NCBI GenBank assembly: GCA_964440985.1
Contig: CAYTWE010000004.1
Span: 1-64,000 of the forward strand
Length of the DNA stretch: 64,000 nucleotides
Source of the DNA: UBA1731 sp964440985
GTDB lineage: Bacteria > Verrucomicrobiota > Kiritimatiellia > RFP12 > UBA1067
Direction: 5' to 3'
Under the pieces are notes generated by a model. The model was not told the origin of the DNA and did not search any database. It saw only the letters and a program-made list of their open reading frames with translations. The position numbers and the translations under genes are program-made. Shown here piece by piece: positions 25,806-34,492 of the stretch (position 1 is its first letter; every line of letters begins with the position of its first letter).

Positions 25806-28616
25806 TCAATGGGCCTCAAGCCAATTCCGGCCGACGCCGACGGACACCTCTATCGGAACTCCGACGTCGAGTGCGTGCTCCATCTCGCGCTTCGCTATGT
25901 CCACGACCTGATCCGCCTCCTCCTTCCGGACGTCAAACAGCAGTTCGTCGTGTATCTGAAGAATCATCCTGGACTTCAATCCGGCCTTCTTGATTGCACG
26001 GTCCACACGCACCATGGCGAGCTTGATCATGTCCGCCGCAGTTCCCTGCACAGGCGTGTTTATCGCATCGCGCTCCGCCGCCGTACGAGCCGTTGCATTG
26101 CGCGAGTTGATGTCGCGCAACGTCCTCCGCCGCCCGAGCAGCGTCTCCGCGTATCCGGTTTTGCGAGCCTTTGCGATGGCTTCGTCCATGTATCTCCGAA
26201 CCGCCGGATAGAGCTTGAAATACGTATCAATCAACGCGGCGGCCTCCGTCCGCGTCACTTTAAGCCTCTGCGCAAGGCCGAACGCGGATATTCCGTAGAT
26301 GATGCCGAAGTTGACCATCTTGCATTTCGAACGCTGCTCCGGGGTGACATCCTCCGGCGACACGCCGAAGACGCGGGCCGCGGCATCGCGGTGGATGTCC
26401 TCACCACGCTCGAACGCGCTCTTCATCGCCTCGTCTCCGCTCATCGCAGCCATCAGTCTCAGCTCTATCTGCGAATAGTCTGCGGAAACGAGCAGATGCC
26501 CGTCATCATGCGGAACGACTGCGGCGCGTATGTTCTTGCCGCGCTCAGTCCGCACCGGTATGTTCTGCAGGTTGGGGCCGCTTGACGAAAGCCGGCCAGT
26601 TTCGGTGAGCGACTGCGCGAACGTGGTGTGGATGCGTCCGTCCACCGGATCTATGCACTGCGGAAGCTTCTCCACGTACGTGGACTTAAGCTTGGAGCAG
26701 GTGCGGTACTCAAGAATGTCGAACACGACGGGATGCAGGCCGATGACGCTCTGCAGCGTCTTCTCGTCCGTCGACCAATGACCCTTCGTCGTGCGCTTCA
26801 CTCCGGTGGGGTCGAGCTTGAGCTTGTCGAACAGCAGTTCGCCTATCTGCTTCGGCGAATCGATGTTCATCCCGGGATCGCCGTAGGACATTATGGATTT
26901 GACGAGTCCCTGTATCTCCCTGTCCAGCGAAACGCCGTACGCCCGCAGCGCCGCCACGTCAATCTTTACGCCCGTAAGCTCCATCTCGGAAAGGATGTCT
27001 GAAAGCGGCTCCTCGCTCTCTTCGAGAACCTTGATCAGTCCGGCGTCCTTCACGGCGGGACGGAGTACGTCCTCAAGCTGCAACGTGACGTCAGCATCCT
27101 CGGCCGCGTAGTCCTTCACAAGCTCAGGCGGCAGGTCGCGCATGTTCTTCTGCGGCTTTCCGCGCTCCTTCGCGCCGATCAGATCCTCGATAGGCACCGG
27201 TGCATATCCAAGACGCTCCCGCGCCATCACGTCCATGCCATGCCGTGCGGCGGCGTCCAGCACATAGTGTTCGAGCATCGTATCATGCACAGTAGACCCG
27301 AACCGTATTCCGTAGCGCTTCAGGAGCGTCGTGTCGAACTTCGCGTTCTGCGCTATGAGCGTCTTGTCCGGATCGGCGAACGCCTTGGCGAACACCTGCA
27401 CAAATTCCCTCGCAGAGACTGCGGATGACATCGAGAACGAAAACAGGTCGTCGGACGCGGCAACGCCTCCACCCTGCGGGACTGCGGCGTACCAGGCGCG
27501 GCCAGGCTCTGTGGCGAAACTCATGCCTACGATGTCGGCGGTGCGGGCATCGGTGCTTGTTGTCTCGGTGTCAAACGCAAAGCGGGGAGCAGCCTCAAGT
27601 ATCGCGGCCAACTCCCTGGCCTGTTCAATCGTCGTGACAAGACTGTACTCGTGCGGAACGTCGCGCAGCGTACGAAGGTGTTCCGGATCAGGTCTGTCAT
27701 CGTTTCGCGACGTCGGCTCGTTGGCCCGTACGTTGACCGGAGACAGATATATGCCGAACCTCTTGGCGAGGTTGTACAGCTCGTATTTCACGCACACCGC
27801 AGTCAGCCTGTCGGTGTCCGGCGGCGTAAGGCGGCACGTCTCGAGGTCTATGTCGATAGATACATCCGTCCGGATCGTAGCGAGGAATTTCGACAGCTTT
27901 GCGTCCTCCACTCCGGCGGACACCTTTTCGCCGATCTTGCCGCCTATTTCGGACGCATGGGCAATGATGTTCTCGATGCTGCCCCAGTCGTTGAGCAGCT
28001 GCGCGGCCGACTTCCCGCCTATTCCCTTTATGCCTGATATGTTGTCTGCGGTGTCCCCGGCGAGCGCAAGGAAATCGATCATCTGCTTCGGATGCGCAAG
28101 CCCCCACATCCTCTTTACGTCCTCCACGCCAAGCACTTCGGACGCCGATGCGCCCTTCCCAGGACGGAACAGCTTTATCCTGTCCGTCACCAGCTGCGCG
28201 GCATCCTTGTCCGGCGTGACGACATACACCATGTCGAACCCCTCCGCCACGGCCTTCTCCGCAAGCGTACCGATGACGTCGTCCGCCTCGAATCCTGACT
28301 TCCGCACGACAGGGATGTTCAGGGCGTCAGCGACCTCGAACGAATACGGTATGTTCTCCGCAAGCTCCTCAGGCATCTTCTGCCTGTGCGCCTTGTACCC
28401 CGGAAACATCTCGTGCCTGAAAGTCTTGCCGTCGGGATCCATGGCCAACGCCACATGCGTCGGCGAAATCTCCTTCAGCACGGCCATCACTCCGTTCACG
28501 AAGCCAAGAAGAGCCGATGTGTTGATCCCGGAATACGTGATGCGCGGCTTGTTCAGGAACACAAAATGGCCGCGATACAGAAATGGCATCAAATCGATGA
28601 CGCACAGCGTTTTCAT
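25806..28616 (-). CDS. polA: DNA polymerase I
   Basis: Repair and Okazaki-fragment polymerase of 936 residues with three domains: the 5' nuclease (about 1-290), a proofreading exonuclease with all motifs intact (FAFDTETTS, NAKFDTTLL and YAAEDADV), and the family A polymerase with motif A DYSQIELR, motif B KMVNFGIIYG and motif C QIHDELL. The start at 28616 (MKTLCVIDL) is supported by a TGGTATAAT ending ten bases before it; the longer in-frame extension upstream is unlike PolA. The transcript is nearly leaderless. Confidence 0.97.
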   Translation of the reverse strand: MKTLCVIDLMPFLYRGHFVFLNKPRITYSGINTSALLGFVNGVMAVLKEISPTHVALAMDPDGKTFRHEMFPGYKAHRQKMPEELAENIPYSFEVADALNIPVVRKSGFEADDVIGTLAEKAVAEGFDMVYVVTPDKDAAQLVTDRIKLFRPGKGASASEVLGVEDVKRMWGLAHPKQMIDFLALAGDTADNISGIKGIGGKSAAQLLNDWGSIENIIAHASEIGGKIGEKVSAGVEDAKLSKFLATIRTDVSIDIDLETCRLTPPDTDRLTAVCVKYELYNLAKRFGIYLSPVNVRANEPTSRNDDRPDPEHLRTLRDVPHEYSLVTTIEQARELAAILEAAPRFAFDTETTSTDARTADIVGMSFATEPGRAWYAAVPQGGGVAASDDLFSFSMSSAVSAREFVQVFAKAFADPDKTLIAQNAKFDTTLLKRYGIRFGSTVHDTMLEHYVLDAAARHGMDVMARERLGYAPVPIEDLIGAKERGKPQKNMRDLPPELVKDYAAEDADVTLQLEDVLRPAVKDAGLIKVLEESEEPLSDILSEMELTGVKIDVAALRAYGVSLDREIQGLVKSIMSYGDPGMNIDSPKQIGELLFDKLKLDPTGVKRTTKGHWSTDEKTLQSVIGLHPVVFDILEYRTCSKLKSTYVEKLPQCIDPVDGRIHTTFAQSLTETGRLSSSGPNLQNIPVRTERGKNIRAAVVPHDDGHLLVSADYSQIELRLMAAMSGDEAMKSAFERGEDIHRDAAARVFGVSPEDVTPEQRSKCKMVNFGIIYGISAFGLAQRLKVTRTEAAALIDTYFKLYPAVRRYMDEAIAKARKTGYAETLLGRRRTLRDINSRNATARTAAERDAINTPVQGTAADMIKLAMVRVDRAIKKAGLKSRMILQIHDELLFDVRKEEADQVVDIAKREMEHALDVGVPIEVSVGVGRNWLEAH

Positions 28617-28626
28617 AATGCGCCCG

Positions 28627-28635
28627 ATTATACCA
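28627..28635 (-). promoter_or_regulatory. extended -10 promoter of polA
   Basis: TGGTATAAT on the minus strand, ten bases before the polA ATG. The predicted transcript start leaves only about four untranslated bases and no room for a ribosome site. Confidence 0.55.
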
Positions 28636-28659
28636 CAATGCCCATGCCGCATGGAGCGG

Positions 28660-29523
28660 TCAGTGGTCGTGCCGCCCCTCGCCGTGCCATGGGATGAACG
28701 GCGGCACCTCGTCGATGCCGGCGGCAATCCTCTGGCGAACGGCCTCATACAGCAGAATCGTGGCGGCGGCGGACACGTTGAGGGAGTCCGCAAGGCCGAG
28801 CATCGGAATTCGTACGCGCAGCTCCGCTCCGTCCATCCACTTCTCCGTGAGGCCGTACTGCTCCGCGCCAAGCGCCACGGCGACGTTCCCCGTGAGATCA
28901 ACCTCGAAATGCAGCCGCTCCGCATGTGGCGTAGCCGCAAGTATCTTGAACCCATTCGCCTTGAGCCAGGCCAAGGCCTCCTCGGATGTCGCCTCGACGA
29001 TCGGCACCGAGAACATCGTGCCGGTAGACGCCCGCACCACGTTCGGGTTGTGTATGTCGGTCGTGCGGTCGCACACGATCACGGCGGACACCTTTGCGGC
29101 GTCCGCGCTGCGGAGGATCGTTCCGAGGTTGCCGGGCTTCTCGATCGCCTCAGTCACCACAACAAGCGCGTTTGGAGGAAGCGAAAGGTCTGAAAGCCGT
29201 TTGGAGACGTGCGGCCCGGTCATCAGCAGACCGTCGGGGCGCTCCTTGTACGCCATCTTCACGAACGCCGTCTTTGAACACAGAAACACGTCCGCGCCCG
29301 CACGTTCGGCGTCATCCACGAGATTCCGTTCGTTCTCGTTTTTGAGGTACAGATCCGGACAGTGGAAGATTGCGTTCGGACGATATCCGTTGTCGAGCGC
29401 CCGGCGGCATTCACGAAAGCCCTCGACTATCATCTCACCCGTCTCCTCTCGCTCCGAACAGGAGCGAAGCTTGACGACGTGCTTTATCTTCGGATTCGCT
29501 GGACTAGTCAGTTCAGTTCTCAC
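28660..29523 (-). CDS. TrmH/SpoU-family RNA 2'-O-methyltransferase
   Basis: SPOUT methyltransferase of 287 residues. An N-terminal substrate-binding segment (TSPANPKIKHVVKLR) leads to the knot domain with motif 1 EAIEKPGNLGTILRSADA, motif 2 VALGAEQYGLTEKWM and motif 3 IPMLGLADSLNVSAAATILLYE. It probably modifies an rRNA or tRNA ribose; the exact target is unclear. It starts with GTG at 29523, overlapping the radical-SAM stop (GTGA), with AGGAG upstream, so translation is coupled. Confidence 0.9.
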   Translation of the reverse strand: MRTELTSPANPKIKHVVKLRSCSEREETGEMIVEGFRECRRALDNGYRPNAIFHCPDLYLKNENERNLVDDAERAGADVFLCSKTAFVKMAYKERPDGLLMTGPHVSKRLSDLSLPPNALVVVTEAIEKPGNLGTILRSADAAKVSAVIVCDRTTDIHNPNVVRASTGTMFSVPIVEATSEEALAWLKANGFKILAATPHAERLHFEVDLTGNVAVALGAEQYGLTEKWMDGAELRVRIPMLGLADSLNVSAAATILLYEAVRQRIAAGIDEVPPFIPWHGEGRHDH

Positions 29524-30161
29524 TTCCGGATCTCCTGCTGCTTCTGCTCCTTCGGGCTTTCGTACGGGCGCACACGCAAACGCGCACCGACGCCCTCGCA
29601 TATGCGGCGGCAGCGCTCCTGCTTCTCAGGCGAAGTGACCGGTTCGCCCACGACCGTCATCACAACGTCCGGCACGAATCTCGCCACCTCTTCGGCAAAC
29701 TTCAGCATGGCGGGATACGCCGCCGCGCCGAACTTCGGACGGCACATCGACAGATACTCCTCCGGATCGTCGGTGTTGAGGCTTATCGAGACCTCATCGA
29801 CAAGCCCGGAAAATCTTGAAGCCGTAGGCGCTCCCGCAATCAAATCGGAAAGGCCGTTCGTGTTCACGCGGATCTTCACCTGAGGCCACCTGCCGCGAAT
29901 GAACTTCGCGACCTCAAGCAGAACGTCAAGGCGTTCCGTCGGCTCGCCGTAGCCGCAGAATACGATTTCGCGGAACCGTTCGAAATCCCAGCCTGAAAGC
30001 GAACCCTCAATCTCGCACACCGTCGGCTCACGCTCCAGCCAGAGCGAACCGGACCCGAACACGCCGTCGGCGTTGTTGCGCAGGCAGAACGTGCAGGCGC
30101 ACGGACACCGGTTCGTAAGGTTCACGTAGACCGAATCTTTCACCTGATAGGTAATGGTCAT
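29520..30161 (-). CDS. radical SAM protein of the TatD-associated type
   Basis: Small 213-residue radical SAM enzyme. The CxxxCxxC cluster motif is in TNRCPCACTFC near residues 17-26, preceded by VYVNL. SLWLEREPTVCEIEG, EIVFCGYGEPTERLDVL and RVNTNGLSDLI follow in the order of the TatD-linked radical SAM family (TIGR04038). No SPASM domain is present. Function of the family is unknown. No tatD gene is adjacent; instead it sits between pdxY and a TrmH-type methyltransferase, overlapping each by four bases. Confidence 0.8.
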   Translation of the reverse strand: MTITYQVKDSVYVNLTNRCPCACTFCLRNNADGVFGSGSLWLEREPTVCEIEGSLSGWDFERFREIVFCGYGEPTERLDVLLEVAKFIRGRWPQVKIRVNTNGLSDLIAGAPTASRFSGLVDEVSISLNTDDPEEYLSMCRPKFGAAAYPAMLKFAEEVARFVPDVVMTVVGEPVTSPEKQERCRRICEGVGARLRVRPYESPKEQKQQEIRK

Positions 30162-30988
30162 GCCACAATCTCCGAAAGCACTTCCTCGAAAGCCAGGCCA
30201 TCATGCGTCGGGATGCCAAGCGCCTCCGAGCGAGCGACGGCCTTCGAGACGAAAAGCGCAGCCCGGCGGACTGACTCCATGAATGATGCGCCGTTGAGAA
30301 GCGAACCGAGAAGCACCGATACGAACACGTCACCGGTGCCGCTTCTGTCCGCACCTATGCGCTTGACCGAAAAGACCTGCGACGCACTTCCCTTTTCGTA
30401 CACGTAGTTCACAAGGTCGTCGCCACGCGCTATGCCGGAGATGACAATGCGCTTCGCGTGAACCGCAAGCGCACCGCAGAGGTCTTCCAGTTCGGCGTCG
30501 GTCATGTCCGGTGCATACGGCCTGTCCGCAAGGACGCAAGCCTCGGTAAGGTTGGGCGTAAGCACGTCCGCAACGTTGAGGAACGCCCGCATGGACTTTG
30601 CAAGCTCGTCGTCGTATGTCGAGTACAGCCTTCCGTAGTCGCCCATCACCGGATCGACAAGCACCAGCGTATCGGGAGTGCGGAACGCTTCGATGAAGCG
30701 GAACACAAAATCTATCTGACGGCTGGAGCCGAGAAATCCGGTTGATATGGCGCTGAACCGCAAATCCAGCCTCTTCCACTGCTCAACATAGTCGTCAAGG
30801 TGGTCGGTGCAGTCCGTCCACGCATATGACGGAAAGCCTGTGTGGTTTGTGAAGATCGCAGTCGGGACCGGACAGCACTGAACCTTCATCGCCGACAGTA
30901 TCGGCAGGGCGACTGTCAGCGAACATCTCCCGAACCCGGAGAAATCGTTTATGGCCGCAACTTTCCTTTGTCTGTTGTGGTCTTCCAT
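30158..30988 (-). CDS. pdxY: pyridoxal/pyridoxamine kinase
   Basis: Ribokinase-fold B6-vitamer kinase of 276 residues. KVAAINDFSGFGRCSLTVALPIL is the family opening; VDPVMGDYG, TPNLTEACVL and the C-terminal ADRSGTGDVF (catalytic Asp) follow. The exact start is uncertain: ATG at 30988 is chosen, and another ATG at 31012 is possible; neither has a strong ribosome site. It overlaps the radical SAM gene by four bases (ATGA) and is first in the three-gene unit. Confidence 0.9.
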   Translation of the reverse strand: MEDHNRQRKVAAINDFSGFGRCSLTVALPILSAMKVQCCPVPTAIFTNHTGFPSYAWTDCTDHLDDYVEQWKRLDLRFSAISTGFLGSSRQIDFVFRFIEAFRTPDTLVLVDPVMGDYGRLYSTYDDELAKSMRAFLNVADVLTPNLTEACVLADRPYAPDMTDAELEDLCGALAVHAKRIVISGIARGDDLVNYVYEKGSASQVFSVKRIGADRSGTGDVFVSVLLGSLLNGASFMESVRRAALFVSKAVARSEALGIPTHDGLAFEEVLSEIVA

Positions 30989-31019
30989 TCTCAACAGTCC
31001 ATCGCCGTGCATTTGCAAA

Positions 31020-31047
31020 GTGGATGCGGCGATATGGCCGCATCCAC
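31020..31047 (-). terminator. hairpin between tpiA and pdxY
   Basis: A perfect 11-bp stem (GTGGATGCGGC and its complement, loop 31031-31036) followed by only TTT on the minus strand. A second smaller hairpin lies at 31075-31090. It probably reduces read-through from tpiA, though the U-tract is weak. Confidence 0.4.
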
Positions 31048-31112
31048 TCCGTTCAACAGCTGAACCAGCACCCGCCGTCCTTGCGGACGGAACGGGTGGT
31101 CGGTCACTCCGG

Positions 31113-31874
31113 TCAGGCCTTGGCGGCCGCAGAGATGATGCCGGCGAAGTCCTCGGCCTTGAGGGCGGCGCCGCCGATGAGACCGCCGTCGATGTCCTTC
31201 TTGGCGAGCAGCTCAGCGGCGTTGCCGGGCTTCATCGAGCCGCCGTACTGGATGCGGACAGTCTCGGCCGTTTCGGCGCCAACGAGCTTGGCAAGCGTGG
31301 CGCGGATGAGTGCATGGACCTCCTGCGCCTGATCGGGCGTAGCCGTCTTTCCGGTTCCGATCGCCCACACAGGCTCGTACGCGATCACAAGCTTCGCGCA
31401 GTCCGCCGCCGTGACGTCCTTGAGGCCGACGTTCATCTGACGCTCGATGACCTCGTTGAGCTTTCCGGCCTCGCGCTCCTCAAGCGTTTCGCCGACGCAG
31501 ACGATGGCCGTAAGCCCCGCCGCGATCACAGCACGCGTACGCTTGTTCACCGTCTCGTCCGTCTCGCCGAAGTACTGGCGGCGTTCCGAGTGACCGATGA
31601 TCACGTACTCGACCCCGGCGTCAACGAGCATTCCCGTGGAGATTTCGCCGGTGAACGCACCCTTCGCCTCCCAGTGCGCGTTCTCCGCACCGGCCTTGAC
31701 CTGTGTTCCCTTGCAGGCCTCAACTGCGGCGGGAATGTCGATTGCGGGTGTGCAGCACACGATGTCGACGTTATTGAAATCCTTTGTCGCCTCAGCGATT
31801 GCCTTCACGAGAGCCGCCGTCTCCGAGGGCTTGACGTTCATCTTCCAGTTGCCGGCGATGATTTTCTTGCGCAT
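31113..31874 (-). CDS. tpiA: triosephosphate isomerase
   Basis: Glycolytic TIM-barrel enzyme of 253 residues. The N-terminal GNWKMN carries the catalytic Lys, GHSERR the electrophilic His, and YEPVWAIGTGKTA the catalytic Glu and flexible loop 6. The C-terminal QYGGSMKPGN phosphate loop is intact. The start at 31874 (MRKKIIAGNWKMN) is standard, with GAAAGG upstream. The predicted promoter is about 125 bases upstream, giving an unusually long leader for this window. Confidence 0.97.
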   Translation of the reverse strand: MRKKIIAGNWKMNVKPSETAALVKAIAEATKDFNNVDIVCCTPAIDIPAAVEACKGTQVKAGAENAHWEAKGAFTGEISTGMLVDAGVEYVIIGHSERRQYFGETDETVNKRTRAVIAAGLTAIVCVGETLEEREAGKLNEVIERQMNVGLKDVTAADCAKLVIAYEPVWAIGTGKTATPDQAQEVHALIRATLAKLVGAETAETVRIQYGGSMKPGNAAELLAKKDIDGGLIGGAALKAEDFAGIISAAAKA

Positions 31875-31999
31875 TTCTGTTCTGACCTTTCTGTATCCTT
31901 GCTTCTTGTTGCAAAATGCCCGCTGGAGGGGTTTCTCTCCAGACATATGTCCGCCCTCCTGCCGACACCCGCCGGGCATGGGAAAGCTTTTGGCGCGTA

Positions 32000-32029
32000 A
32001 TTATACACCATCGGTGTTCCGTTTTGCAA
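32000..32029 (-). promoter_or_regulatory. sigma70-like tpiA promoter
   Basis: TATAAT (32000-32005) with TTGCAA (32024-32029) 18 bases upstream. The predicted leader of about 118 bases contains an inverted repeat (CTGGAG with CTCCAG, 31922-31941). Confidence 0.5.
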
Positions 32030-32073
32030 GAAAATTGGAAATCAATTCATTTTCCTGGAACGGCAGCACCTCG

Positions 32074-34476
32074 CTACCTGGCAAAATCCAGCAGCCTCAC
32101 CGTCTCCGGAGGGATCGTCGCTTCGGCAGCTCCGTTGATGAACCGCCACTCTGCACCGGCCACAAGCTCCTTTGCCCGCTTTGCACCGGTAAGCGACCTG
32201 ATCCTCACGTTCTGCGGCGTTGTGCCTGAATTGAACACGGTCAGGTATCTGTCGCCAAACTGCTCGACGAACACCGATGGCGTCTCGGAGACGGCAAGGG
32301 TGTTGACCGGACGCCATCCGGCCTCAGAGATCATTCGGCAGAGCGGCACGTACTTCTTGAACAGCGGACGGTCACGATTGTACAGTTCAGGGCACGAGAA
32401 GTAGTGCCCGCCGGAGGCGTTCGGACTGAAGAAGCTCGGAAGCAGGCCATAGGCGAGCGTACGCTGCATGTACTTCTCTACCATCTCGTGAGTGAACTTG
32501 CTGAAATCCACGTTCATCAGGAAGCAGTACGGCTTGCCGCCGCTTATCGCCCGACGGTAGAGCAGCTCTTCGTCGGACATCGGCTTCCACTGCGCCGTCT
32601 TGTGGTCAATCCACCCGGTCTCAGTCCCGTTGTAGTCGCTGTACGGAACGAGCCACGGCCAGCGGTTCGGAACGGCGTTGCACATCAGGAGGCGACCTAT
32701 CGAATGGCATCTATCAGATGCGGCGCGAACGTACTCGTAGAACATGAGCGACTTGGCGAGAGCTGGACGCTTCGTCTCCTTGGAATAGACAAGCGGCGTC
32801 TTTGAATACGCAAAATGCTCGCGGTTGAAGTTCACATCCGGAGTGACATACCCTTCTGCGGAGTCGATGTACTCACCGTCCACGCCCTGCGGGAACGTCT
32901 TGCCGCCGTAGCGTCCGTTCCACTCCTTGTCCGAGAACTTGTAGGCGTATTCGCCGCCGGGGAGCGACGGAAGCGGACACAGATTCCATACCGCGCCGCT
33001 GCACCACGGCTCATCCTTGACCTTGCCGACAACACTTCCGTGTTCATCGCGAAAGGCAGACCTGCGCCACGCAATGGCGAATTCGTTTCCGTTTGCGGCC
33101 TGCCTGTCGCCCTCGATGAAGCAGTCGCCGATTGTGTATCCGCCCATTCCCTTCGGCATCGCCATCCACCATGTGGACGGTTCCGTGTAGCGGAACGTGA
33201 GTATGCCGTGGGCATCGTCCCAGCCCGGCTCTCCGTCGCCCTCCTTCACGCCAAATCCAAAATCATCCCACCCTTCGACCTTGCTGATGTTGTGGAACGC
33301 CATCCATATGCCGTGCCTTTTGATCCTGACTTCGTTGAGTTCCGGATAGAGTGCCTGATACGTCGCAAGAGCGCCGCGGAATCCGTGCTTTGCCGGGAAC
33401 GCAAAGCGCACGAAACGGAAATGCGCGTCGGGATGCTCCTTGGCGAATCCGAGGTCGAATGCGATGAACAGCTGACGCAGACGCTGGTGGGCGGTCACGC
33501 GGAACACGGCAGGCGCCGTGCAGTCAATGCCGAGCGCAACGCCCTTTCCGTCAACGGTCACGGCGCCAAACGGCCAACGGGACATCAGCCCTTCACCTGC
33601 GTTCTGCTGAATCGTGGTGCGGAACTGGACATCGCCCTCCGCATCGAGCGTCACGTCTGTGCGCGGATCGGAATGCCACACCATCGGCGCGGCTTCATCG
33701 AACGGAATCGCGTACACAAGCGTGACGGCCCTGTCACGTCCGGAAAGCTCACGCGCCGTGACATCGAAGATCGTGGCATCTGCAATCTGCTCCGTCTTCA
33801 CGTCAAGCGCAATCTTCTCCGCCTCGCCGCCGGACGCAACGGAAACGAAACCGCGACCGGCCGTGACGTCTCGCACCATGAAACCGGGCGCTTCGAGCCT
33901 GCGCTGCCGTGAGAGATCCGCAAAGCAGGTGTCATACATCGAAATCGCGCCAAGCGAATGCAGACGGACGACCGGTGCACGGAACTTGACGCGGCCGGCG
34001 ACGTTCCTCAAAAGCAGATTGCAGGAGAACGACTTGACCGGCTTGTTCGGCATTACCGTCACTTTCCCCTTCTGCCAGCCGAGACCAGGATTGCGGGTGA
34101 ACTGGGCGCACTGTCCGTACAGCGACGTTCCGTCCGCATACTGCACGTCGATGTAGAGAGCGTAGTCGTTGGAGCGCTCTCCGCGCACGGAGACGGCCAG
34201 GCTCTCCGCCGTAACGGTGAACGGTGCGGCATTGGTCTGATTCAAGTTTACGTTCCACGATGCGCCACGGGACACCTTGGAATCCTTGCCGTTGTCGCAC
34301 ACGATAACGTCCGAACCCTCAAATGCGAACCCTTCGCCAAACTTGCGGCATTTGTCGAAGGACAGGTCCCGCACAGATACGCCAGCCGTTCCGGAAGCCT
34401 CCGGATACACCACGCCGCCCACAAGCGGAAGCGCAAAGATCGCAACCGCCGCAAAAAACAGATTTGATGCCTTCAT
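32074..34476 (-). CDS. secreted protein of unknown function, possible glycosidase
   Basis: Exported protein of 800 residues (signal MKASNLFFAAVAIFALPLVGG). The N-terminal third looks beta-rich, with a segment (SYALYIDVQYADGTSLYG-like) resembling carbohydrate-binding modules. The C-terminal half has Trp-rich motifs and acidic residues (GVDGEYIDSAEGY, then PYSDYNGTETGW) reminiscent of a TIM-barrel glycosidase, but I cannot assign a GH family. The start at 34476 follows an extended -10 at seven bases and is preferred over ATG 34485. It is the last gene of the glycan operon. Confidence 0.65.
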   Translation of the reverse strand: MKASNLFFAAVAIFALPLVGGVVYPEASGTAGVSVRDLSFDKCRKFGEGFAFEGSDVIVCDNGKDSKVSRGASWNVNLNQTNAAPFTVTAESLAVSVRGERSNDYALYIDVQYADGTSLYGQCAQFTRNPGLGWQKGKVTVMPNKPVKSFSCNLLLRNVAGRVKFRAPVVRLHSLGAISMYDTCFADLSRQRRLEAPGFMVRDVTAGRGFVSVASGGEAEKIALDVKTEQIADATIFDVTARELSGRDRAVTLVYAIPFDEAAPMVWHSDPRTDVTLDAEGDVQFRTTIQQNAGEGLMSRWPFGAVTVDGKGVALGIDCTAPAVFRVTAHQRLRQLFIAFDLGFAKEHPDAHFRFVRFAFPAKHGFRGALATYQALYPELNEVRIKRHGIWMAFHNISKVEGWDDFGFGVKEGDGEPGWDDAHGILTFRYTEPSTWWMAMPKGMGGYTIGDCFIEGDRQAANGNEFAIAWRRSAFRDEHGSVVGKVKDEPWCSGAVWNLCPLPSLPGGEYAYKFSDKEWNGRYGGKTFPQGVDGEYIDSAEGYVTPDVNFNREHFAYSKTPLVYSKETKRPALAKSLMFYEYVRAASDRCHSIGRLLMCNAVPNRWPWLVPYSDYNGTETGWIDHKTAQWKPMSDEELLYRRAISGGKPYCFLMNVDFSKFTHEMVEKYMQRTLAYGLLPSFFSPNASGGHYFSCPELYNRDRPLFKKYVPLCRMISEAGWRPVNTLAVSETPSVFVEQFGDRYLTVFNSGTTPQNVRIRSLTGAKRAKELVAGAEWRFINGAAEATIPPETVRLLDFAR

Positions 34477-34483
34477 GTGCCGC

Positions 34484-34492
34484 ATTGTATCA
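34484..34492 (-). promoter_or_regulatory. extended -10 promoter overlapping the GH20 gene stop
   Basis: TGA-TACAAT on the minus strand: the TGA stop of the GH20-SGNH gene supplies the TG of the extended -10, and the hexamer ends seven bases before the ATG at 34476, predicting a leaderless message. Confidence 0.5.

Noticed and set aside
27331..29193. Long plus-strand open frame of 620 codons opposite polA and the TrmH gene
   Set aside because: Antisense shadow with low-complexity Ser/Arg-rich translation and no family match.
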